NCBI RefSeq assembly: GCF_007197555.1
Contig: NZ_CP041614.1
Location: 791,001-855,000 of the forward strand
Source of the DNA: Shewanella psychropiezotolerans
GTDB taxonomy: Bacteria > Pseudomonadota > Gammaproteobacteria > Enterobacterales > Shewanellaceae
Direction of reading: 5' to 3'
Length of the DNA stretch: 64,000 nucleotides
The notes under the pieces: generated by a model
Told to the model about the DNA's origin: nothing
Databases searched by the model: none
The model's input: the letters and a program-made list of their open reading frames with translations, nothing else
Shown: in pieces, positions 51,465-60,553 of the stretch
Layout of the letters: each line of letters begins with the position of its first letter
How positions within the stretch are numbered: the stretch's first letter is position 1
Program-made: the position numbers and the translations under genes

Positions 51465-52138
51465 CACTCTCTTATGCCGTGGAAGATATAACCTTGTCCA
51501 CGACGAGTCTCAATAGCGGTTTTACCTAGTTTTTTACGCAGATGAGTAACATAGACTTCGACTACATTACTCTCTTTTTCGTCATCGAATTGATAGAGCT
51601 TATCGGTGAGCTGGGATTTAGATAGTAGTTTCTTAGGTGACATTAAGAAGATTTTTAGTAACCTAAACTCCATCGCAGTTAGCTCGAAATTTTTACCTTC
51701 GACTGTAACAGATTGTTGATTCTCATCGAGAACGACGCCGGAAAAGCTTAATTCTTTTGTGGGTAAGCTCGCTTTTCCATGAGCCCGCTGTATGAGAGCA
51801 TGTATCCGTGCGAGTAACTCTTGAGTATGGAAAGGTTTACCCAGATAGTCATCGGCTCCGGCGTTGAATCCTTCGACCTTCTCATGCCATTGGCTGCGAG
51901 CCGTGAGCATAATCACCGGAGTATTAATCCCTTGATTACGCCAGCGTTCCAGGAGTTCCAGGCCATTACCGTCGGGTAGACCAATATCTAATATCACGCA
52001 ATCGTAATTGGTTTCTTTTAAGAGATAATCCGCTTCAGCAGCTTTGTCTGTCACGTCGGTGACGTATCCGGCGAGTTTCAGTTGTTTTTCAAGTTCTTCT
52101 ACGAGTAGTGCATTATCTTCAACGAGCAGTAGTTTCAT
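51464..52138 (-). CDS. OmpR/PhoP-type response regulator
   Basis: 224 residues: a receiver domain with acceptor Asp in VILDIGLPDGNG and Lys in GADDYLGKPF, then a winged-helix DNA-binding domain (LTAMEFRLLKIFL, ESNVVEVYVTHLRKKLG, RRGQGYIF). It pairs with the downstream kinase. A PepSY-domain protein gene precedes it by 31 bp, and the three may respond to the same cue. Confidence 0.92.
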   Translation of the reverse strand: MKLLLVEDNALLVEELEKQLKLAGYVTDVTDKAAEADYLLKETNYDCVILDIGLPDGNGLELLERWRNQGINTPVIMLTARSQWHEKVEGFNAGADDYLGKPFHTQELLARIHALIQRAHGKASLPTKELSFSGVVLDENQQSVTVEGKNFELTAMEFRLLKIFLMSPKKLLSKSQLTDKLYQFDDEKESNVVEVYVTHLRKKLGKTAIETRRGQGYIFHGIRE

Positions 52139-52169
52139 ATTAACCTGTCACTTCACTTATGGTGTAGAG

Positions 52170-52508
52170 CTAGTTTTCAAAAGCTCTGCAGCCAGATGGT
52201 AATGATTTAGTAGGATTGGGCTGTCCAGTGCTTGCATCCAGACTCAGATCTATAATTTGGCCACGTTGGGCTTTAATTTGCAAATCATAACGCCATTTTC
52301 CTTGTTCCTGATAGAGATGGGCGTCGATGAGCTTACCGTAGCAGAAGTATTTTATCTTGGAGAGGGTAACATCCAATGACAGGATTTTACCTGCACTAAC
52401 TAAGTGTTTTGCCTGATAATGCTCAAGTTCGACTAAGGTCGAGCCATGGGCTAATACTGGCGTATAGGTCGCAAGAGCGAACAGGATGATGAACAGTGCC
52501 CTTGTCAT
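52170..52508 (-). CDS. PepSY-domain periplasmic protein
   Basis: 112 residues with signal peptide (ends VLAHGS) and one PepSY-like region: ILSLDVTLSKIKYFCYGKLIDAH is not typical but the GKWRYDLQIKAQRGQIIDL and DASTGQP tail is. PepSY proteins often lie beside PhoP/QseB-type regulators and may inhibit peptidases or tune the sensor. Its role here is inferred only from position. Confidence 0.75.
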   Translation of the reverse strand: MTRALFIILFALATYTPVLAHGSTLVELEHYQAKHLVSAGKILSLDVTLSKIKYFCYGKLIDAHLYQEQGKWRYDLQIKAQRGQIIDLSLDASTGQPNPTKSLPSGCRAFEN

Positions 52509-52520
52509 TAATATTTCTCC

Positions 52521-52550
52521 AAAAAAATGGCCTGAGATTATCTCAGGCCA
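52521..52550 (-). terminator. Terminator of crp
   Basis: Perfect ten-base stem TGGCCTGAGA/TCTCAGGCCA with loop TTA, followed on the minus strand by seven T. Confidence 0.92.
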
Positions 52551-52588
52551 CTTTATCGAAGCTGTCTTAAATCTAACTTAATGTTAGC

Positions 52589-53224
52589 TTAGCGGGTACC
52601 GTAAACTACGATAGTTTTACCGTGAGCCTGGATCAGGCTTTGCTCTTCGAGCATTTTTAAGATTCGACCCACAGTCTCACGAGAACAACCCACGATCTGA
52701 CCTATCTCTTGGCGAGTGATCTTGATCTGCATGCCATCGGGATGAGTCATGGCATCCGGCTGCTTGGCCAGATGGAGTAAAGTTTGGGCAATTCTTCCAG
52801 CAACATCCAAGAAAGCTAGGTCGCCCACTTTTTGACTGGTGCTGTGCAGACGGAATGCCATCTGTGAAGAAAGCTTCATCAGGATTTCAGGATTAACCTG
52901 AATCAGTTGCTTAAACTTCTTGTAAGAGATCTCAGCGATTTCACATGGCTGTTTAGCGCGAACCCAAGCGGTACGCTCGGCTTGATCTTCAAATAAACCA
53001 AGTTCACCGATGAAGTCACCTTGATTCAGGTAAGAGAGGATCATCTCTTTACCTTCTTCATCTTTAATTAAAACGGCTACGGAGCCTTTAACTATATAGT
53101 AAAGGGTGTCTGATTCTTCACCAGCGTGGATCAAAGTGCTTTTGGCTGGATACTTATGAATGTGACAGTGTGATAAAAACCATTCCAAAGTAGGATCTGG
53201 TTTTGGCTTACCAATAAGAGCCAT
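52589..53224 (-). CDS. crp: cAMP-activated global transcription factor CRP
   Basis: 211 residues: a cyclic-nucleotide pocket ([19 protein letters not shown], with the Arg-Thr/Ser-type ligand residues) and a helix-turn-helix ([20 protein letters not shown]). I place the start at ATG 53224 ([20 protein letters not shown]), with GAGGAA 7 nt upstream; the frame stays open to 53362 without support. In Shewanella CRP controls anaerobic respiration genes (established). The gene for CpdA, which destroys its ligand, is also in the window. Confidence 0.96.
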   Translation of the reverse strand: MALIGKPKPDPTLEWFLSHCHIHKYPAKSTLIHAGEESDTLYYIVKGSVAVLIKDEEGKEMILSYLNQGDFIGELGLFEDQAERTAWVRAKQPCEIAEISYKKFKQLIQVNPEILMKLSSQMAFRLHSTSQKVGDLAFLDVAGRIAQTLLHLAKQPDAMTHPDGMQIKITRQEIGQIVGCSRETVGRILKMLEEQSLIQAHGKTIVVYGTR

Positions 53225-53676
53225 GCCTATGTTCCTCGACTGTTTGACTTGAATATAAGAATCTTCATTAATGTGCAGTTTACGCCAGTTTATTCTGTAA
53301 AACCTCGATAAAGATCTAACTTTAGAATAAATGAATCTTCGTAACTTACTTACAATATTCATTCATTCTGATACATCAGTGATATATGTCAACTACTTGC
53401 GAGTAAATATGCAGTGAAGGGCTTGAATTTAGAGAGAAAAGCTACAATGCTTCCTGATATTGGACTTATGACGAGGGGAATAAGGCCGTATCAAAGTCGA
53501 CTAAATCTGCTTTTTTCTCGACTTTAGTAAGTAAATCTGGCTAACTCAATGAAATAAAATTTTTGTACCTTCTAGTTAAATTATCTTATGTCTATAGTTT
53601 AAGCCGATTTTTCAGGTAGTTATAAGCTTTAGTTTTTAGACATGTTCAAACTAGTGATACTAGATAGGAGTTGTAA
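53225..53676. other. crp/Sel1 divergent intergenic region, no gene seen
   Basis: 452 bp of AT-rich sequence between crp and the Sel1 gene. I could not identify a convincing CRP operator (TGTGA-N6-TCACA) or promoter pair. No small ORF with a ribosome binding site stands out. Confidence 0.45.
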
Positions 53677-54468
53677 ATGAAATCTCATTCGTTATTTTTA
53701 GGCGCTGGTCTTAGTTTTACTCTTATTTTTACATTAGTGACGAGCACCGCCGCGAACGCATTTTCAATTCCTCAGCCCAAAACTGCTGTTGCGGCGAGTA
53801 AAGTGGCTCATATACAGCTAAAAGCGACTCAAGGGGAGCAAGAGGCACAGTTTTTACTCGGGCTGATGTACTTGTCTGGCCGGTTCGTCACTCAAGATCA
53901 ACAGCTAGGCATAAAGTGGATCATAGCGGCTGCGGAGCAGGGGCATGCTAAGGCGCAACAAACGTTGGCGGATCTTTCATTTGAAGGCAATATCATCGAG
54001 CGTGATCTGCTCACTGCCGAACGTTGGTATCTATCGCTGAGTGAGCAAGGCAATAAATGGGCTCAATTTAGACTGGGGTTCATCTATGCTGCAGGCGGAG
54101 AGGGGGTTGAACGTAACTGTGGTAAAGCCGTCGACCGTTTCAACTCGGTAGGAGATGAAGTCTCTCTGGGAAATGTCGCCTGGATACTCGCGACTTGCCC
54201 GGAGGCAAAATACCGTAATGGAGATAAGGCTCTCGAACTTGCTCGCAGCCTAGTCGCATCAGATCACCAAGATCCCACCAATTTAGATAACTTGGCAGCC
54301 GCCTATGCAGAAACTGGCGACTATAGCTCTGCCGTAGAGACTCAGCAAAAAGCGATTGATGCGCTTAGAAGCTCTAAGATGGTAAGCCGATCCGATGAGT
54401 TTGAGCAAAGACTGCAAAGCTATCAGCAGAATAAACCTTTCCGTGAAATTGTTCCTTTGATGAATTAG
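53677..54468 (+). CDS. Sel1/TPR repeat periplasmic protein
   Basis: 263 residues with a signal peptide (ends NAFS). Sel1-type repeats follow from about 45 to 150 (AQFLLGLMYLSGRFVTQDQQ, AQFRLGFIYAAGGEG), then a TPR-like C-terminus (LDNLAAAYAETGDYSSAVET). Such solenoids bind partner proteins; the partner is unknown. Start ATG 53677 follows TAGGAG. Confidence 0.82.
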   Translation: MKSHSLFLGAGLSFTLIFTLVTSTAANAFSIPQPKTAVAASKVAHIQLKATQGEQEAQFLLGLMYLSGRFVTQDQQLGIKWIIAAAEQGHAKAQQTLADLSFEGNIIERDLLTAERWYLSLSEQGNKWAQFRLGFIYAAGGEGVERNCGKAVDRFNSVGDEVSLGNVAWILATCPEAKYRNGDKALELARSLVASDHQDPTNLDNLAAAYAETGDYSSAVETQQKAIDALRSSKMVSRSDEFEQRLQSYQQNKPFREIVPLMN

Positions 54469-54539
54469 AACAAGGTTCTAGGAGTTAGATTAGAGTTTCT
54501 AGGTGTAACAATTAGAAAATAGCTCGATAGTTTTGATTC

Positions 54540-54569
54540 AGCCAGTCGGTGTACCTGACTGGCTTTTTT
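54540..54569 (+). terminator. Terminator after the Sel1 gene
   Basis: Stem AGCCAGTC/GACTGGCT with a 9-nt loop and six T. Confidence 0.85.
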
Positions 54570-54578
54570 GATCTTAAC

Positions 54579-55060
54579 GTCCTAGTTCCTAGGATCTTCT
54601 TTGAAAGGAATAGCCGGCACACCCAAGGAAACAAACAGATCAAATGTAGGTTGGAATTTACTGTTGAAAGTGGAGATTGGAATAGCCAGCACACTCAGGA
54701 AGCTAATAGATCAAGCATAGACGTGGAATTTACTTTGAGTTAAGTGCCTAGTTCCTAGGATCTTCTTTGAAAGGAATAGCCAGCACACCCAAGGAAACAA
54801 ACAGATCAAATGTAGGTTGGAATTTACTGTTGAAAGTGGAGATTGGAATAGCCTGCACACCCATGAAGCGAATAGATCAAGCATAGACGTGGAATTTACT
54901 TTTGAAAGTGGAGATTGGAATAGCCAGCACACCCATGAAGCGAATAGATCAAGCATAGACGTGGAATTTACTTTTGAAAGTGGAGATTGGAATAGCCAGC
55001 ACACCCAAGGAAACAAACAGATCAAGATGGGGGAATTTACTCCCAAGAGCATGCTAACTC
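54579..55060. repeat. Tandem array of 72-bp repeats
   Basis: The marker GGAATAGCC recurs at 54607, 54679, 54773, 54845, 54917 and 54989. Spacing is 72 bp except one 94-bp step, and the 72+94 pair forms a 166-bp higher-order unit that starts with CCTAGTTCCTAGG (54581 and 54747). Two unit types alternate (ACCCAAGGAAACAAACAG and ACCCATGAAGCGAATAG) in the order A-B-A-B-B-A. 72 is a multiple of three and the units are open in one frame on each strand, but no start with a ribosome binding site exists. Confidence 0.88.
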
Positions 55061-55149
55061 ATCAGTCTTTCGCCTGAAATCCCGACATGAGCTAGTCTAC
55101 TCGAACACACTTAAATGAAACTGAAGTTTATATTAGTAGCATACCAAGT

Positions 55150-56036
55150 CTATTCACTATCTAAAGAGAGTAGCTGTTGGCGCTTCTCGAGTAGATCTCG
55201 GATGAGCGGTGTCAGAATCAACTCCATGGCTAAGGACATCTTGCCACCTGGCACAACCAGAGTGTTGATTCGTGACATGAAAGAGCCGTCTATCATCTTC
55301 AAGTAATAGGGGAAATCTACGTTTTTAATACCACGAAAACGTATCACTACAAAGCTCTCATCCAGGCTGGGGATATTCTTAGCGCTAAATGGATTTGAGG
55401 TGTCGACAGTTGGGACTCGTTGGAAATTGATATGGGTTCGTGAGAACTGAGGTGTCATATGGTTGATATAATCATCCATACTGCGAACGATAGAGCCCAT
55501 CACTTTTTCCCGACTATGGCCTCTTTCCGAAGTATCTCGAATGATCTTTTGGATCCACTCCAAGTTGACTATCGGCACCATGCCGATAAGCAAGTCCACA
55601 TGTTCGGCAACATTACATGTGTCTGTTTTTACCCCCCATGTAATCCCTCGTAATAGAGCATATCGGTATTTTCAGGTAAGGGGTGCCATTGGGTAAATGT
55701 CCCGGGCATCTGGTTGAAGGGAACGGCTTCATCGAAAGTATGTAGATACGCTCGTGTCTCGCCCTGACCCGTCGCACTATAATCACTGAAACATTGCTCT
55801 AAACGTTCAAAGTCGTTTGCTTCGGGTCCAAAATAGCTAATATTTTTATTATCCGTTTTGGCTTTACGGATCATGAGCTCCATTTCAGGACGTGTGTAAT
55901 GGTGAAAACTATCGCCTTCAACGCTCGCTGCATTGATCCCAAGTTGACGGAAAATATGCTTAAAAGCCGTTGTTGTCGTCGTGGTACCAGCTCCTGATGA
56001 ACCTGTTACTGCGATAATGGGATGTTTTGCTGACAT
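55150..56036 (-). pseudogene. prkB: Phosphoribulokinase-like protein PrkB, frameshifted as sequenced
   Basis: The 5' frame (56036 to about 55629) has the P-loop VTGSSGAGTTTTTT and the EGDSFHHYTRPEM segment. The other frame carries LIGMVPIVNLEWIQKI and the C-terminal half. One extra G on the minus strand (plus C6 at 55632-55637) restores YYEGLHGGVKTDTCNVAEHV. The restored length is about 295 residues, normal for PrkB. The enzyme's cellular role is not established. yheU and yheT lie upstream, as in E. coli near crp. Confidence 0.87.
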
Positions 56037-56212
56037 TAAATTTCCTAAATGGAATTGGATCTAATTGACTAAAAGGCAGTGAAGAGAGTCAAGACCAAGA
56101 TAAAAGTGACATGTTATTTCTAATAACATCTAGTGTTATACGGTAATCATTGCGCTTAGGTCAAATTTGCCTCCGAGTTTGTTATGAATTAACACTAGAT
56201 TCTCCGTTTGAT

Positions 56213-56449
56213 TTATCGACTCAGATGTTCCTTGTGCTTGATGGCAATGGACTCATCATCTTCGCTGAACTCCACCACTAAGACTTCCTGCTTTAGTAGC
56301 TGTTTGCAGCGTTCAATCGCCGAAATATATACCCGTTCATCTGTATCTGAGAAACCGCCATCTTCGACTTGTGTTAACAGATATTCCTTAATTAAGTTAT
56401 CCATGGTTGTGCTGGGAAGCTGCAGTAAAGCGTCATAGGGAACAAGCAT
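56213..56449 (-). CDS. yheU: YheU family protein
   Basis: A 78-residue acidic protein of the YheU family (MLVPYDALLQLPSTTMDNLI, then the conserved DNLIKEYLLTQVEDGG region). Function unknown; its start comes 2 bp after the yheT stop, so the two are coupled. Confidence 0.88.
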   Translation of the reverse strand: MLVPYDALLQLPSTTMDNLIKEYLLTQVEDGGFSDTDERVYISAIERCKQLLKQEVLVVEFSEDDESIAIKHKEHLSR

Positions 56450-56451
56450 AT

Positions 56452-57423
56452 TCAGGCCTCTTGGGGAATTAAAAAATGAAGGATCCGCTGCTCTAGGTAG
56501 TACCTTGGCTTGAAGGGAGTTCCGCCGTCGATAAAACCGACATGACCCCCTCGTGAGTGCAGTTCATAGGTTACTTGGCTAGCACATTGCTCTGCCGTTG
56601 GAATGACATCGGCGGTCATGAATGGATCATCCGCAGCATGAATGACCAGAGTTGGTTTATGAATATATTGCAAGAAATCCATTCCACTCGCTCTTCGATA
56701 ATAATCATCGACACCATTGAAGCCATGTAAGGGAGCTGTCACTCTATGATCAAAATCATAGAAAGTTTGCAGTTGAGGAATTTGGGACAATGAAACAGGC
56801 ATATCCTGAGCCAGTTGAGGGTTTTTCACCTTCTCCGTGGTCTTCTGCTGTAGCTGCTTAATCAAATAACTTTGATATACCTTAGAAAATCCACTCTCTA
56901 AACGCTTAGCACATGCGGATAATTGTAGCGGGGCTGAGATGATAACTGCCCGCTCTATCAAACTGGTATTGGTATGTTCGCCTAAGTATTTGGTGAGTAC
57001 ATTGCCGCCTAAGCTATAGCCTACTGCAAGGAGAGGGGAGTCAGGATACTTCAGCCTTAATTGAGATAAATTCTCCTGCAGGTCTTGGGTATCACCACTG
57101 TGATAACTTCTCGCTCTGCGGTTCGTCTCACCAGAACAGCTCCTGTGATGATGGACCAAAGCGCAGATGGACTGTCGACGACAGTCATTGAGTAATCGGC
57201 GTACATAGTGGGACTCGGAGCTCCCCTCTAAGCCATGAATGATGATCACTATAGGTTGGTGTGCTTTAGGCTGGCCTAACCAATCGAGATCGATAAAGTC
57301 GCCATCACTAAGCTCGAGACGTTGACGTGTTAAGTCTGGTCTGTCCACCTTAGTTAGCACAGGTAAAATCGTTTGAACGTGGGGGTTTCTGGCCCACCAG
57401 GGGGGAGAAAAATATCGCATCAT
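56452..57423 (-). CDS. yheT: YheT family alpha/beta-hydrolase
   Basis: 323 residues with HGLEGSSESHYVRRL, nucleophile Ser in GYSLGGNVLTKYLG, Asp in HAADDPFM and His in RGGHVGFIDGG. The family includes bacterial and plant hydrolases of uncertain substrate. It begins the yheT-yheU-prkB group. Confidence 0.92.
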   Translation of the reverse strand: MMRYFSPPWWARNPHVQTILPVLTKVDRPDLTRQRLELSDGDFIDLDWLGQPKAHQPIVIIIHGLEGSSESHYVRRLLNDCRRQSICALVHHHRSCSGETNRRARSYHSGDTQDLQENLSQLRLKYPDSPLLAVGYSLGGNVLTKYLGEHTNTSLIERAVIISAPLQLSACAKRLESGFSKVYQSYLIKQLQQKTTEKVKNPQLAQDMPVSLSQIPQLQTFYDFDHRVTAPLHGFNGVDDYYRRASGMDFLQYIHKPTLVIHAADDPFMTADVIPTAEQCASQVTYELHSRGGHVGFIDGGTPFKPRYYLEQRILHFLIPQEA

Positions 57424-57604
57424 AAAAATTGGCTATTGCTGAAAATTAAAACGTGTGTTTAATTGTTACTCATCTTGGCATTCTAGCATATCTGAGATTT
57501 TGATGAATTACCTCAATCTAGCCAGTTGTCGATGTTGTGATTAAATTACCTGTAGAGTCAATGCGGGTCTGTATCCTCTATAAAAAATAATATGAAGGGA
57601 TAGC

Positions 57605-58114
57605 ATGGAACGACGCACTTTTTTAACAACAGCATTAGTCGGTACAGCCGCATTAGCGTTAGGGGTAAACCTATACGCTCCAGAGCATATTAAGGTTAAC
57701 AAAGCCTTAGACAGCGAGCATAGATTGCTGTTTAGCGTCTTGTTGCCAGTGTTTCTGGATGATGCCTTACCTGAGGTCGAGAAGCTGCGTATAGCCGCTC
57801 AGAATCGAACCTTAGATGCTATTACTCAGACCATTTCATTGTTACCTGCAGATGGACAAGCCGAATTAGAACAACTACTCGACATGCTAGAAAACAGACT
57901 AGGTTTACTCGTCCTGACCGGAAGTATGACGCCTCTGATGATGCGTAATCCGGATCAGCTAATAGCTATGCTTGAGTATTGGCGTAATAGTTTCTTAGAC
58001 ATGATGGTGACGGCCTACCAAGGGCTGAGAGAGCTTGTACTTGCGAGTTACTATTCCTGTCCTGAACACTGGAATCGCTTGAATTATGCCAAACCTACAT
58101 TCCTTGAGGTGTAG
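57605..58114 (+). CDS. Twin-arginine small protein, likely partner subunit of the GMC dehydrogenase
   Basis: 169 residues with a twin-arginine leader MERRTFLTTALVGTAALALG. A helical body follows, without cofactor motifs. It resembles the small subunits (gluconate 2-dehydrogenase subunit 3 type) that carry the export signal for a larger GMC subunit lacking its own. That fits the next gene, a GMC oxidoreductase without a signal peptide, 95 bp downstream. The pairing is inferred. Confidence 0.72.
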   Translation: MERRTFLTTALVGTAALALGVNLYAPEHIKVNKALDSEHRLLFSVLLPVFLDDALPEVEKLRIAAQNRTLDAITQTISLLPADGQAELEQLLDMLENRLGLLVLTGSMTPLMMRNPDQLIAMLEYWRNSFLDMMVTAYQGLRELVLASYYSCPEHWNRLNYAKPTFLEV

Positions 58115-58208
58115 GCAGTAAAGAGTGCGAATGGTGTTTAATTGATTTTTAGGCTTAGATATTTATTCAAAAAATAATAAAAATAACAGTGTGATTGGAG
58201 GTAGTGAA

Positions 58209-59804
58209 GTGGCGATACCAGATCCTATAGTCGAAGGCTTAGCCTCAGGTTGGAAGCATATTGATGCTAGCCAGTTGAGCCAAGATCAAACTCTCGAGGC
58301 CGATGTTGTTATTGTAGGCAGTGGTGCCGGCGGCGGCGTCGCAGCAGAGATATTAACTGACGCGGGTTTGACCGTGATCATAGTCGAAGGGGGACCGCTT
58401 AAATCTTCCGAAAGCTTCAATATGGAAGAGAGGCGAGCCTATCCAAACTTGTACCATCAAGCGGCGGCGATGAAAACCAAAGACAAGGCTATTGGTATTT
58501 TTCAGGGAAGAGCCGTAGGCGGATCGACAACGGTAAATTGGACCACCTCGATCAGGACTCCCAAGCCTACATTGGACTTTTGGGCCAAAGATAAATCTGT
58601 TCAAGGTTTATCGAGAGAGGAGCTGGATCCTTGGTTCGACAAGATGGAGAAACGACTCAATATTTCTAAGTGGGAGTATGAGCCAAATAGAAATAATCAG
58701 GCATTGAAGTTAGGCTGTGAAAATCTCGGCTGGCATTACACTGTCATCAAGCGCAACGTGAAAGGTTGCTGGAACACGGGCTATTGTGGTATGGGCTGTC
58801 CGGTCAACGCCAAACAATCCATGCTAGTTACCACCATCCCGGCTGCACTAGATAAAGGGGCTACCTTAGTCAGCAGAGCTAAGGTCATCGAGCTAGAGCA
58901 TCATAATGACAAGATATTAGCCGTCAAGGCTCAGGCATTGAATGAACAGATGCAGCCGACTGAGGTCAAGCTGGTATTTAAGGCTAAGCATTACATCATC
59001 GCCGCCGGCGCAATCCATACACCAACAATCTTGCTGAGATCTAATTTAGCCGATCCCCATGAACTGTTGGGGAAACGTACTTTTCTACATCCGACGCTAT
59101 TGAGCGGCGCAATATTTAGCGATCCGATCAATGGTCATAGTGGTGCTCCTCAATCCATCTATTCCGATGAATTTGTATGGAAACATGGTGCTGCCAGTGG
59201 AGAGCTTGGTTATAAGCTCGAAGTACCTCCTGTCCATCCCGTTCTGATCGCCTCTAAAACCATAGGTTATGGTAAGACTCATGCGGCTCTGATGGAGCAG
59301 TTCAACCAGCTTCAGGTCACCATAGCCTTGATTCGTGATGGTTATCATGAACAAAGCCAGGGAGGCCAAGTTCAGCTCACAGATACAGGCTTTGCCATAG
59401 ATTATCCGCTAAACGAGACTTTTTGGCGCTCGGTTCGAAGAGCGTTCGGGAGTATGGCTGAACTACAGTTTGCGGCCGGGGCGAAGCGAGTCTTGCCGAT
59501 CACCGAAGGAGCGCCTTATCTTAATAGCTGGAAAGAAGCGAAATCTGCTATAGAAACTCTGGACCTTGGACCACTCAAGACAGTTGTCGCTTCGGCGCAT
59601 GTCATGGGAGGGTGTCCCATGGGAGAAGATACTAAGCTTTCTATGGTCGATAGTCAGGGAAACTCTCACTACTATGAGAATCTATCTGTGATGGACGGAT
59701 CTGTGTTTCCCACCAGTTTAGGGGCTAACCCCCAGCTGACTATCTATGGCATGACGGCAAGAAACGCGACTCTATTAGCTGAAAGGTTAAAGTCATCTTC
59801 ATAA
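58209..59804 (+). CDS. GMC family FAD-dependent oxidoreductase
   Basis: 531 residues: FAD-binding GSGAGGGVAAEI near residue 37, GRAVGGSTTVNW, a cysteine-rich patch (CWNTGYCGMGCPVNAKQS) and the C-terminal GMC_oxred_C with SAHVMGGCPMG and NPQLTIYGMTA. Such enzymes oxidise alcohols or sugars; the substrate is unknown. I start at GTG 58209, with GGAGG 7 nt upstream, rather than the GTG at 58191. It is likely exported with the upstream TAT protein. Confidence 0.88.
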   Translation: MAIPDPIVEGLASGWKHIDASQLSQDQTLEADVVIVGSGAGGGVAAEILTDAGLTVIIVEGGPLKSSESFNMEERRAYPNLYHQAAAMKTKDKAIGIFQGRAVGGSTTVNWTTSIRTPKPTLDFWAKDKSVQGLSREELDPWFDKMEKRLNISKWEYEPNRNNQALKLGCENLGWHYTVIKRNVKGCWNTGYCGMGCPVNAKQSMLVTTIPAALDKGATLVSRAKVIELEHHNDKILAVKAQALNEQMQPTEVKLVFKAKHYIIAAGAIHTPTILLRSNLADPHELLGKRTFLHPTLLSGAIFSDPINGHSGAPQSIYSDEFVWKHGAASGELGYKLEVPPVHPVLIASKTIGYGKTHAALMEQFNQLQVTIALIRDGYHEQSQGGQVQLTDTGFAIDYPLNETFWRSVRRAFGSMAELQFAAGAKRVLPITEGAPYLNSWKEAKSAIETLDLGPLKTVVASAHVMGGCPMGEDTKLSMVDSQGNSHYYENLSVMDGSVFPTSLGANPQLTIYGMTARNATLLAERLKSSS

Positions 59805-59947
59805 GAGTTCAATCGTGATGGACGGTCTTGTTGCTTCCGTTCCGACCAGTTTAGGCGCTAACCCTCAGCTGACTATCTATGGAATGACGGCGAGAAACGC
59901 GGCTGTTAGTAACAGAAAGGTTAAAGTCATCTTCATAAGAGTTCAAT
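59688..59947 (+). repeat. Duplicated 3' end of the GMC gene
   Basis: The last ~38 codons of the GMC gene (VMDGSVFPTSLGANPQLTIY onward, with stop and AGAGTTCAAT) recur once downstream, from about 59815 to 59947. The copy matches closely (for example GCTGACTATCTATGG) but has substitutions and small indels, such as an insert giving VMDGLVASVPTSL and a broken end. It is a non-coding relic with no start. Confidence 0.88.
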
Positions 59948-60020
59948 TGAATGAGTTTTAACTGTAAGACTAAAGAGGATAACAGCGGGTTTAATGTTTT
60001 AAGCCCGCGTTAAATGTGAA

Positions 60021-60464
60021 CTAGACTAGCTCTACAAGTGATGGGTAATCGACTTTATCTAAGTTAAATAAACTCAGATAAGTGCCTAAGTTTGACGATT
60101 CTCCGCTGGGTGACAGCTGTTTGAGTTTATGCAGTATTAACCCCTGAGATTTACGCTCAAGCATCAACTCTACATCTAGCATCTGTTGATATTCATCACT
60201 TGCTAAGCTGTTCTTACTCAGCTTGCGTAACTTGCGGTAGGGGAGTAACACGCGTTCTTCCCATTGATGGGTTTCACTTTGTAGTTGCGACCAGTCTAGG
60301 GTGCTCAGCAGGTAGTCTTGTTTATCTAGCCATAATGATAGCAAAAGTAAGTTAACATTTAACTGGTGATTATCTTGTAGCTCTAAACAGAGAGCTTGGT
60401 GCTGGTGGTAATAACCATCACAAATTTTCCATAATGAAATATCAAAATGATTCACGAATGTCAT
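60021..60464 (-). CDS. TIGR02444 family protein
   Basis: 147 residues, helical, with the family motif LLLLSLWLDKQ and the N-terminal FDISLWKICDGYYHQHQAL. Known only as a conserved gammaproteobacterial hypothetical, usually next to yheS. Function unknown. Confidence 0.82.
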   Translation of the reverse strand: MTFVNHFDISLWKICDGYYHQHQALCLELQDNHQLNVNLLLLSLWLDKQDYLLSTLDWSQLQSETHQWEERVLLPYRKLRKLSKNSLASDEYQQMLDVELMLERKSQGLILHKLKQLSPSGESSNLGTYLSLFNLDKVDYPSLVELV

Positions 60465-60553
60465 GCTGCTTCCTTGGGTACCACTGAGCTCTACATTAAT
60501 AGAGCGTTATATCAATAATGTTTTTATCCAGAGCTTATATCTAGAATTCTTGT

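Noticed and set aside
54579..55060. CRISPR array
   Set aside because: Units are 72 bp without unique spacers, and no cas genes are present.
54711..55077. Open frames on both strands of the 72-bp repeats
   Set aside because: Openness follows from a repeat length divisible by three; no start signal or known protein family.
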